A stretch of DNA of 7,425 nt. Origin: Flavihumibacter sp. GTDB taxonomy: Bacteria > Bacteroidota > Bacteroidia > Chitinophagales > Chitinophagaceae. Both the position numbers and the translations under genes were made by a program. Positions 1 to 5,516 of the stretch are shown here, in pieces. Within the stretch, counting starts at the first letter, position 1. Each line of letters begins with the position of its first letter. The stretch lies in the NCBI GenBank assembly GCA_025455285.1, contig JALOMU010000263.1, forward strand, positions 1 through 7,425, read 5' to 3'. The notes beneath the pieces were generated by a model. It did not search any database and was not told the DNA's origin. It saw only the letters and a list, made by a program, of their open reading frames with translations.

Positions 1-1001
1 TCCGTTTCATTACCAAATCGCTTAATCCAATCTATTGCCCCAGTGGAAATATTAATTCGTACCAATACTGAAATCCCTCTTGGAGTAGGCGATTCTGAAT
101 CGAAGCCAACGAGGAAGACGGGAATAAAAATAGAATTGCCAACTACAGCGGGATCATAAAAAAAAGCGCTGCCAAGATTGGGTAAATCTGTAAACCGGAG
201 GTTTTTGTTCCACATTACATCTCCGTTAGTACTGAATCTTGTAATTACTGTTCCTTTGGTGACGTCATTTCTTGAGAGATGAATAAAAGAATTATCCCCC
301 AGGATGGTTGTTTTCAACGGATATAAAAACTGACCATCCTGACTTATCTTTTTTGTCCAGACTTTAGTTCCATTATCAAGTACTTTAAAAAGGCCACTCT
401 CCCCAAATCCCCAAACTCTCGTATAGGCCCCCACATTGATACCGTTTCCAGTGCTGTTCACGTAATTAATTTCAAAAGCATGATCCGTTTTATAGCCCCA
501 ATTCACACAGCCCTCTTTGGTAATATTTACCAGCAAGGATTGTTCAAAAGCCACTTTATTGCGTGATGCAAGCAGGTATCCTTTTTCTGCCGTATTGGAT
601 ATGGATCTGGGTAAATGATAACCGTAATTATTTCCCACCCAGGCGCCCATATTAGGCTTCCCGATAGGAATTCTGCCTGGCTTGAATATCATTTTTGTTA
701 TGGTGTCACTGCATACTCCATTGGTTGCAATCATCGTAAAATAATGATATCCAGCTTTAAGAATTCCAATAGGCTGAAAGTTATCATAGAATATATCCGG
801 GTACTGTGAAGTGCTTGTTTTGAAGGATGTAAAGTTTTTACTGGTGTTTACCACCCGATGAACAGATACACCTCCCATATAATCTGTGATGGAGTCTACC
901 TGAATTTCAAAATCAGCTATAACAGGACAATCTGTAGATTGAGCCTTGCTAAGAGTTGGATAGAATAAGGTTAATAAAAGAAAAAAGATCCAGTTCTTCA
1001 T
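1..1001 (-). CDS. Secreted PKD-domain / beta-propeller-like protein, 5' part (no stop in window)
   Basis: The frame opens with ATG at 1001-999 and stays open for 333 codons to the window edge, so the C-terminus is missing. Residues 1-20 are a clear Sec signal peptide: a short basic start, a run of Phe/Leu, and a likely signal peptidase I site at SKA|QS. Residues about 27-105 resemble a PKD domain, with ADFE near the start, NTSKNFTSF in the middle and the closing YFTMIATNG strand. From about 150 on there are repeated strands of the type x-G-x-x-x-W-x-K (CVNWGYK, TKVWTKK, DVMWNKN, AIDWIKRFG), as in PQQ-like or delta-60-type propeller blades. Such Bacteroidota proteins are exported and often end in a type IX secretion sorting domain, which would lie outside the window. 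The substrate and role are unknown. The DNA looks more AT-rich than that of the genes further right. A weak promoter-like TACATTAG lies on the minus strand at 1030-1023. Confidence 0.82.
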   Translation of the reverse strand, partial: MKNWIFFLLLTLFYPTLSKAQSTDCPVIADFEIQVDSITDYMGGVSVHRVVNTSKNFTSFKTSTSQYPDIFYDNFQPIGILKAGYHYFTMIATNGVCSDTITKMIFKPGRIPIGKPNMGAWVGNNYGYHLPRSISNTAEKGYLLASRNKVAFEQSLLVNITKEGCVNWGYKTDHAFEINYVNSTGNGINVGAYTRVWGFGESGLFKVLDNGTKVWTKKISQDGQFLYPLKTTILGDNSFIHLSRNDVTKGTVITRFSTNGDVMWNKNLRFTDLPNLGSAFFYDPAVVGNSIFIPVFLVGFDSESPTPRGISVLVRINISTGAIDWIKRFGNET

Positions 1002-1058
1002 TATTTCTGTGGCGGATGCCGTCTAATGTACTCTATATGATCAAAATATCATAATGTT

Positions 1059-1715
1059 TTACTGAGAATTTGTAATCAAAGTCCTTACAGCCTCTACTTT
1101 CAGGTCACGGTTTTCGATAAGCGATTGGCGGGTTGATTTTATTTCTATATCCGGAAGTACACCCCGCCCATCCTTAATAGCAGTTGAATCAATCACCAAT
1201 CTGAATTTCGGCAGCCGAAAACGAATACCGGTTTCAGGTAACCGAACATCAGGAATCAGCCAGGCAGAGTTACCATAAGCAGCACCACCGGTTTCTTCTC
1301 CTATAAGGGTGACATTTTTTTGTCCTTTTACTTTGGCTGCAAACAAGGCTGCTGCAGAAAAGGAGTTAGGTCCGGTTAGTACATATACATTACCGTTATA
1401 ATGTTTTCTTTTTGAAGGCTTGAATGTTTTCCGTTCGAAATACCCAAAATGATAATGACCATCCGATTTTTTTCGGGTGATAAAATGCATGAGTCCGCCT
1501 ATTAATCCATTGTAACGAACCATATTTTTAAAGCTGCTTTTTCTTGTTACTGCATAGAGAGAATCTGCAATTTTGAATGGCTCGCTGACAATCTTTCTGG
1601 TCAGGAAAGTGGAGTGTGCCACATTTCCCCCGCCATTGCTGCGGATATCAATTACCAAATGCTGGATCTTTTCTTTTTTGAGCGTGCTAAAGGCAGCTGA
1701 TAAAAAGGATCGCAA
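1059..1715 (-). CDS. C-terminal catalytic fragment of S41 peptidase
   Basis: This frame is open from about TTG 1715 (and further upstream in phase) to the TAA at 1061-1059. The TTG is unlikely to be a real start, because the sequence before it continues the protein in the same frame (FTFNNGYQ). Counting from TTG, residues 18-30 contain the HLVIDIRSNGGG core strand and loop. TGPNSFSAA at 114-122 contains the predicted nucleophile, the second Ser of SFS (Ser120). IGEETGG at 138-144 follows. The Lys that CtpA-type enzymes use after this glycine pair is Ala here, so the protein belongs to the Ser/His tricorn-like S41 type rather than the Ser/Lys type. GRGVLPDIE near 183-191 is the usual C-terminal G-x-x-P-D motif. 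The predicted His partner is encoded only in the upstream frame, so this fragment alone should not be active. Confidence 0.7.
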   Translation of the reverse strand: MRSFLSAAFSTLKKEKIQHLVIDIRSNGGGNVAHSTFLTRKIVSEPFKIADSLYAVTRKSSFKNMVRYNGLIGGLMHFITRKKSDGHYHFGYFERKTFKPSKRKHYNGNVYVLTGPNSFSAAALFAAKVKGQKNVTLIGEETGGAAYGNSAWLIPDVRLPETGIRFRLPKFRLVIDSTAIKDGRGVLPDIEIKSTRQSLIENRDLKVEAVRTLITNSQ

Positions 1716-2518
1716 CTGATAACCATTGTTAAACGTGAACGCGCACGATCCAATGACCTGGCTCTTTGCTCCCTGCGTTTCCAGGGTTTCACAACTTCCG
1801 GTACTATCTGCTTTTTGACAGAATCTTTTTTTGGAGGTTCTATTAAACGAAAGGACATTAATTCCTCTTTGCCGGTACTATCCAGGTAGCCAAGTTCATA
1901 CGTATTGGAATACCCTGCCACCAATCGTAACCAACCCCCGAAGGCACCGCGATTGCTGAGTGTCTGCATCAGGTACTGTTCATTATTTCCATCAGCTGGA
2001 ATATGCCGGGCCAGACTATCTACTATTTTCTTAATAGGCACCTTATTTAAACTGGTTAGAATGGTACCTCTTTTTACCAGCAGGTTGCCTTTTTGCAAAT
2101 TGTTATTGATGACAATGGTATCATTATCAATTGCCTTAATCGTAATCGGAAATTGAGGTAACCTGGCGGTGTCTAAAAACCGGAGAAACTTCCTGGAATA
2201 CCGGGTACTGGTATGACCGCATTTGACTTTTGCGATTACATAACTTAAAATCGCTCTGAACTGAGGCTCAGTCATGGAATCTGTCAACTGCCGATACCCC
2301 CAGTCGAAATAAAAATCCATACTGTCTTTTGGGGTGTACCAATACAAACTGGGATGAGATTCCTCCAGAACAGACCTGAATAGCTTGTAATCCTTTTTTA
2401 ATTGCTCTGGCGCATAGACTTCTGACGGAGACCATTTCGTACCTGATACAGCACAACTCTGCAGCAGGGCCACAAAGCACCCGAACAATAGAATCTTTCT
2501 AATGAAAAAGCTACGCAT
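1652..2518 (-). CDS. N-terminal fragment of S41 peptidase (lipoprotein signal, GHT motif, PDZ-like)
   Basis: This frame encodes 288 residues from ATG at 2518. Residues 1-21 form a lipoprotein signal (basic RK followed by hydrophobic residues) with lipobox LQSC and candidate acylated Cys22, so the mature protein would be tethered to a membrane. The region from about 38 to 95 is helical, as in the N-domain of such peptidases. KCGHTSTRY at 99-107 matches the G-H-T motif of tricorn-like S41 proteins and makes His102 the likely catalytic His. Residues about 120-172 (ending KRGTILTSLNKVPIKKIV) look like a PDZ-type segment. The last about 28 residues (SRLTMVISCD onwards) are basic, unlike the family, and are read out of frame after the shift. 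On its own the product lacks the nucleophile and should be inactive. Confidence 0.7.
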   Translation of the reverse strand: MRSFFIRKILLFGCFVALLQSCAVSGTKWSPSEVYAPEQLKKDYKLFRSVLEESHPSLYWYTPKDSMDFYFDWGYRQLTDSMTEPQFRAILSYVIAKVKCGHTSTRYSRKFLRFLDTARLPQFPITIKAIDNDTIVINNNLQKGNLLVKRGTILTSLNKVPIKKIVDSLARHIPADGNNEQYLMQTLSNRGAFGGWLRLVAGYSNTYELGYLDSTGKEELMSFRLIEPPKKDSVKKQIVPEVVKPWKRREQRARSLDRARSRLTMVISCDPFYQLPLARSKKKRSSIW

Positions 2519-2539
2519 GCAAACCGGTACTGATTCCGT

Positions 2540-3574
2540 TTATTGATCTTTAAACGCATTCCAGCCCTGTGCCGTGATGCGGAATTTGTTTCCGCCTTTT
2601 GTCAGGATATGCGATCCTTCTGCTGCATCGGTCATATATCCAACTACACTAATCTGCTCATTTAATACCAGTTTATCGTATTCGGATTGCGGGATGGTAA
2701 ACAGCAGTTCATAATCTTCTCCTCCACTTAATGCACAGGCTGTTGGATCCAGCCCGAATTTAAAGGCGGCCATGCGGCTGTCTTCGTGAATAGGGATTTT
2801 TTCTTCATACAATACACAGCCAAGTGAACTCTGCTTACAGATATGCAGTATTTCGGAACTGAGCCCATCACTTATATCCATCATGGCAGTTGGACGGATT
2901 TCATTCTCTGAAAGAAATGCTATGATATCTTTTCTGGCTTCCGGTTTCAGCAAACGACCTACAATGTATTGTTCATTTTCGAGATCAGGCTGAATCTTGG
3001 GATTCTCCAGGTAAATCTGGCGTTCGCGTTCTAATAAGGTTAACCCTAAAAAGGCGCCGCCTAAATCACCACTCACACAAACCAGGTCACCTTTCTGAGC
3101 AGTTGAACGCTGTACAAACTGATCCGGGTTAACTTCCCCGAGAGCAGTAACACTGATGACGAAGCCACTGCGTGATGTTGAAGTATCGCCTCCGATCAGA
3201 TCCACCTGGTAGCGTTCACAGGCTGCATATACTCCTTCATAAAACACCTCCAGCGCTTCCACACTGAATCGGTTACTCACGGCAATGCTCAGGGTAATTT
3301 GGGTAGGGGTAGCGTTCATAGCATAAATATCACTGAGGTTCACCACTACCGATTTATAACCCAGGTGTTTAAGTGGAGTGTACATGAGATCAAAATGTAC
3401 ACCTTCTACCAGCATATCGGTTGTGATCACGGTTTGTTTACCAAAATGATCAATGACTGCGGCATCGTCCCCCACACCCAAAATTGAGGAGGCATTTGTA
3501 AATTCTATATTTTTTGTCAGGTGATCGATCAGGCCGAATTCACCCAGACTGGAGATTTCTGTTCTTGTTTCCAT
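2540..3574 (-). CDS. thiL: Thiamine-monophosphate kinase ThiL
   Basis: This cytoplasmic enzyme phosphorylates thiamine monophosphate with ATP to give thiamine diphosphate, the active cofactor. The length of 344 residues is normal for the family. Family motifs appear in order: GVGDDAAV at 33-40 (Mg/ATP-binding aspartates), TTDMLVEGVHF at 51-61, NLSDIYAMNATP at 79-90, DLIGGDT at 125-131, GDLGGAFLGL at 169-178, MDISDGLSSE at 232-241 and LSGGEDYELLFT at 282-293. Together they cover the PurM/AIR-synthase-like N- and C-domains, with no key residue missing. The start ATG lies 6 bases after the stop of the upstream phosphatase gene, which implies cotranscription and probably translational coupling. 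No other thiamine gene and no riboswitch-like sequence is seen in the window, and the gene appears to be expressed with its operon rather than with a thiamine biosynthesis cluster. Confidence 0.97.
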   Translation of the reverse strand: METRTEISSLGEFGLIDHLTKNIEFTNASSILGVGDDAAVIDHFGKQTVITTDMLVEGVHFDLMYTPLKHLGYKSVVVNLSDIYAMNATPTQITLSIAVSNRFSVEALEVFYEGVYAACERYQVDLIGGDTSTSRSGFVISVTALGEVNPDQFVQRSTAQKGDLVCVSGDLGGAFLGLTLLERERQIYLENPKIQPDLENEQYIVGRLLKPEARKDIIAFLSENEIRPTAMMDISDGLSSEILHICKQSSLGCVLYEEKIPIHEDSRMAAFKFGLDPTACALSGGEDYELLFTIPQSEYDKLVLNEQISVVGYMTDAAEGSHILTKGGNKFRITAQGWNAFKDQ

Positions 3575-3580
3575 TTGTGA

Positions 3581-4336
3581 TTAGTTTATGTCGCCATGCA
3601 GTTTCCCATTGGATGCCACAATAAAGGGCTGGTAGGGAGAGTAATAGGTCCCTGCAAAATCCGTCACTTTACCCCCTGCTTCTTCTACCATTAAAAAGCC
3701 CGCGGCACTGTCCCAGGCATTCAGCTTATGTTCAAAGAAACCATCAAACCGGCCGGCTGCCACCCAGCAGAGATCAATCGCAGCAGAGCCCAATCGCCTA
3801 ACAGGTACGCCTCTCCGTATAAAACGTTCGAAACATTCCAGCGGACCATTTGGCATATCCAGGAAGGTATAGGGGAAACCAGTTACCATGCAACTGCTTG
3901 CCACATCGTTTTTATCTGAAACATGGATGGGTTTGCCATTGAGTGTAGCACCCTTGCCTTTTTCAGCCAGAAAAAACTCATTCAGGATGGGATTATAAAC
4001 CGCGCCCATGGTCATGATGCCATCCACTTCCAGTCCTACACTCACACAACAAATGGGAATTCCATTCGCAAAATTGATGGTACCGTCAATGGGGTCAATA
4101 ATCCATTTATAAGGCGATGGACTTGCCATTTCGCCCGACTCTTCACTCAAAATGAAATGATCCGGGTATTGTGCCTGAATCACCGCGATGATGGCTTTTT
4201 CAGCTGCGTGATCCGCTTCCGTTACGAGGTTGTTTACGCCTTCCTTGTTGGAAATGGCCAGGTCTTTCTGATTGAAAAAACGTTCGAGTTCCGCAGCTCC
4301 GGCCCGGGTGGCCTTGATAAGGGTTTCCAATAACAT
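3581..4336 (-). CDS. Inositol-monophosphatase-family phosphatase (SuhB-like)
   Basis: The product is a Mg2+-dependent, Li+-sensitive-type sugar/inositol phosphate phosphatase of 251 residues, a normal length for the family. Visible motifs are NLVTEAD at 36-42, SEESGE at 64-69 (Glu65 aligns with the metal-binding Glu70 of human IMPase), the signature IIDPIDGTINF at 79-89 (Asp81, Asp84 and Thr86 as metal/catalytic residues), RRLGSAAIDLC at 180-190, and AWDSAAG at 207-213 with metal ligand Asp209. These make a complete active site. The exact substrate (myo-inositol 1-phosphate, another sugar phosphate or a nucleotide) cannot be read from sequence. The DPIDGTINF and WDSAAG context fits IMPase/SuhB better than CysQ. 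The gene leads the minus-strand set ahead of thiL. A TAGCTTTG element ends four bases before the ATG, so the transcript may begin at or very near the start codon. Confidence 0.93.
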   Translation of the reverse strand: MLLETLIKATRAGAAELERFFNQKDLAISNKEGVNNLVTEADHAAEKAIIAVIQAQYPDHFILSEESGEMASPSPYKWIIDPIDGTINFANGIPICCVSVGLEVDGIMTMGAVYNPILNEFFLAEKGKGATLNGKPIHVSDKNDVASSCMVTGFPYTFLDMPNGPLECFERFIRRGVPVRRLGSAAIDLCWVAAGRFDGFFEHKLNAWDSAAGFLMVEEAGGKVTDFAGTYYSPYQPFIVASNGKLHGDIN

Positions 4337-4340
4337 CGGA

Positions 4341-4348
4341 CAAAGCTA
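4341..4348 (-). promoter_or_regulatory. Candidate -7 promoter element (TAGCTTTG) for the phosphatase-thiL unit
   Basis: Read on the minus strand, TAGCTTTG matches the Bacteroidota -7 consensus TAnnTTTG at every fixed base. It ends four bases before the phosphatase ATG, which would place the transcription start at or almost at the start codon. No good TTTG-type -33 box sits at the usual 19-base spacing (those bases read ATTT), so support comes only from the -7 match and the divergent intergenic location. Confidence 0.45.
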
Positions 4349-4377
4349 AGCCTCTGAGCCGATAAAAAAATTACCAA

Positions 4378-4385
4378 TAAATTCG
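4378..4385 (+). promoter_or_regulatory. Weak candidate -7 promoter element (TAAATTCG) for the glycosyltransferase gene
   Basis: TAAATTCG differs from TAnnTTTG at one fixed base and lies four bases before the GT2 ATG, the same spacing as the opposed element on the other strand. No -33 box is recognisable. The 53-base gap must hold any promoter for the rightward genes unless one lies inside the phosphatase gene. Confidence 0.25.
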
Positions 4386-4389
4386 TGGG

Positions 4390-5478
4390 ATGCAGGTATC
4401 AGTGGTCATCGTCAACTACAATGTTTGTTACTTCCTGGAGCTTTGTCTCCGTACAGTGCAATTGGCGATGGCCAACCTGGAAGCTGAGATCATCGTGGTA
4501 GATAATGCTTCAACGGATGAGAGCCGCCAGTACCTTCCTCCGCGGTTTCCTGACGTTCAGTTTATCTGGAATGATACCAACCTTGGTTTTTCAAAAGCGA
4601 ATAACCTCGGGGTGGCTGGAGCCAGGGGCAAATATGTTCTGATCCTCAATCCGGATACCCTGGTACCAGAAAACTGCCTGATTACCGCCCTTGATTTTTT
4701 TGCCGCCCATCCGGATGCAGGTGCCCTGGGTATGCGCATGTTTGATGGCCGTTTTCGATTTCTGCCTGAGTCGAAAAGAGGGTTTCCCAATTTGGCAACT
4801 GCCTTTTTTAAATTGAGCGGACTCATTCACCTGTTTCCAAGGCATCGGGTGATTTCCAATTATTACCTTGGCCATCTTTCGGCAGATTATATGCAGGAAG
4901 TGGAGGTATTGGCAGGAGCCTTTATGTTTATCCCCAGGGAACTCTATTTACGGGTAGGAGGGTTTGATGAACGCTATTTCATGTATGCGGAGGATATTGA
5001 CCTGAGTTACTCCATCGCCAGTGCTGGTTATCGTACTTATTACCTGCCGGAACCGGGTATCATTCATTTTAAGGGAGAAAGCACACTCAGAACCGCAGCC
5101 AATGCCCGGCATTTTTATGAAGCAATGTTGCTCTTCCGCCAGAAATATGGGAACCGGGTGTCTTTCCTGAGCCGGTCCCTTGCAGAAGCAGCAATCAAAG
5201 CCCGAACCCTCCGCGACAAAATCAGAAGCAAAAAGTCCATTCGCCCTGAAAAGGAAATTCTATCCCGGGCAGCCTATAAGATATGCCGGGAACTTTCAGA
5301 TTATAACCCGGATCAGCCCTGTCTTTTTGTGCTGGGGGATAGTATCAGTCTGGAGGAACTTTTCACTTCATTGAGGCAGCAACCTCCCCGCACACCCATT
5401 CGATTCAAGTGGAAAAACAGCAATGTTTGGATAGGAAGTGATGATCCGGATGAAAAGGGCGAAATTATACGGGAATAA
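4390..5478 (+). CDS. Family 2 glycosyltransferase (rhamnosyltransferase/WbbL-like) with C-terminal extension
   Basis: The product of 362 residues transfers a sugar from a nucleotide-sugar donor, probably onto a surface glycan or lipid-linked intermediate on the cytoplasmic side. The GT-A fold spans about 1-255: VSVVIVNYN at 3-11, EIIVVDNAST at 33-42, NLGFSKANN at 64-72, LNPDT at 86-90 (NPD in place of DxD, as in many rhamnosyltransferase-like GT2 proteins), AGAFMFIPRE at 175-184, and FMYAEDIDLS at 197-206 with the acidic ED(I)D that would hold the catalytic base. HFKGEST follows at 226-232. There is no membrane segment. After a basic linker (about 264-292), residues 300-362 form a small extension (CLFVLGDSISLEELFTSL, then IGSDDPDEKGE) that is not part of the GT2 core. 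The ATG at 4390 is supported by an in-frame stop 12 bases upstream at 4378-4380. Donor and acceptor are unknown. Confidence 0.9.
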   Translation: MQVSVVIVNYNVCYFLELCLRTVQLAMANLEAEIIVVDNASTDESRQYLPPRFPDVQFIWNDTNLGFSKANNLGVAGARGKYVLILNPDTLVPENCLITALDFFAAHPDAGALGMRMFDGRFRFLPESKRGFPNLATAFFKLSGLIHLFPRHRVISNYYLGHLSADYMQEVEVLAGAFMFIPRELYLRVGGFDERYFMYAEDIDLSYSIASAGYRTYYLPEPGIIHFKGESTLRTAANARHFYEAMLLFRQKYGNRVSFLSRSLAEAAIKARTLRDKIRSKKSIRPEKEILSRAAYKICRELSDYNPDQPCLFVLGDSISLEELFTSLRQQPPRTPIRFKWKNSNVWIGSDDPDEKGEIIRE

Positions 5479-5479
5479 C

Positions 5480-5487
5480 TACTTTTG
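5480..5487 (+). promoter_or_regulatory. Candidate -7 promoter element (TACTTTTG) for the GH3 gene
   Basis: TACTTTTG is a perfect TAnnTTTG match directly after the GT2 stop codon and 29 bases before the GH3 ATG, giving a plausible leader of about 20-25 bases. No clear -33 TTTG is present at 19 bases upstream (GGGC lies there). It suggests that GH3 can be transcribed separately from the glycosyltransferase gene. Confidence 0.4.
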
Positions 5488-5516
5488 TTCTTCATCCTAA
5501 TTGCAGACACACCCGA

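Larger units (their letters stand above)
1059..2518 (-). pseudogene. S41-family peptidase lipoprotein, split by a frameshift
   Basis: Two overlapping minus-strand frames together make one S41 (C-terminal-processing/tricorn-like) peptidase. The span including the stop is 1460 bases, which is 2 modulo 3, so one base (or 3n+1 bases) is missing relative to an intact gene of about 486 codons. Frame one carries the lipoprotein signal, helical N-domain, candidate catalytic His and PDZ-like region. Frame two carries the DIRSNGGG strand, the nucleophile Ser and the C-terminal core. The switch falls near 1735-1745: frame one is convincing through KRREQRARSLD, and frame two resumes with FTFNNGYQLRSF. 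As remembered, relatives have several more residues between these blocks, so a short deletion of about 8-10 codons plus a phase change may fit better than loss of a single base. The gene follows thiL by 21 bases and is probably in the same operon. A sequencing or assembly error cannot be excluded. Confidence 0.72.

Noticed and set aside
615..809. 64-codon plus-strand frame near the left edge
   Set aside because: It is antisense to the secreted PKD/propeller protein, whose signal peptide and domain motifs make the minus strand the coding one.
1036..1053. Inverted repeat TATGAT-CAAAAT-ATCATA just after the S41 stop codon, as a terminator
   Set aside because: The six-pair stem is almost all A/T with no GC-rich core and no following T tract, so it is too weak to call a terminator.
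1730..1745. Programmed -1 ribosomal frameshift joining the two S41 frames
   Set aside because: The phase change is in the -1 direction, but the frame-one codons CGT TTA ACA do not form an X XXY YYZ slippery heptamer. No A-rich slip site as used by insertion sequences is present. A mutation or sequence error explains it better.
1652..2518. Both S41 frames begin MRSF, suggesting a duplication
   Set aside because: The second MRSF comes from a TTG inside a continuing frame (GYQLRSFLS). The resemblance is chance, and the flanking sequences do not match.
3923..4333. 136-codon plus-strand open frame opposite the phosphatase gene
   Set aside because: It lies wholly antisense to a gene with complete IMPase motifs, and its translation shows no domain or plausible secretion signal. 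It is a shadow frame.
4557..4875. Two overlapping minus-strand frames (89 and 94 codons) opposite the glycosyltransferase
   Set aside because: Both sit inside the GT2 coding region, show no recognisable motif and have compositions typical of antisense translation.
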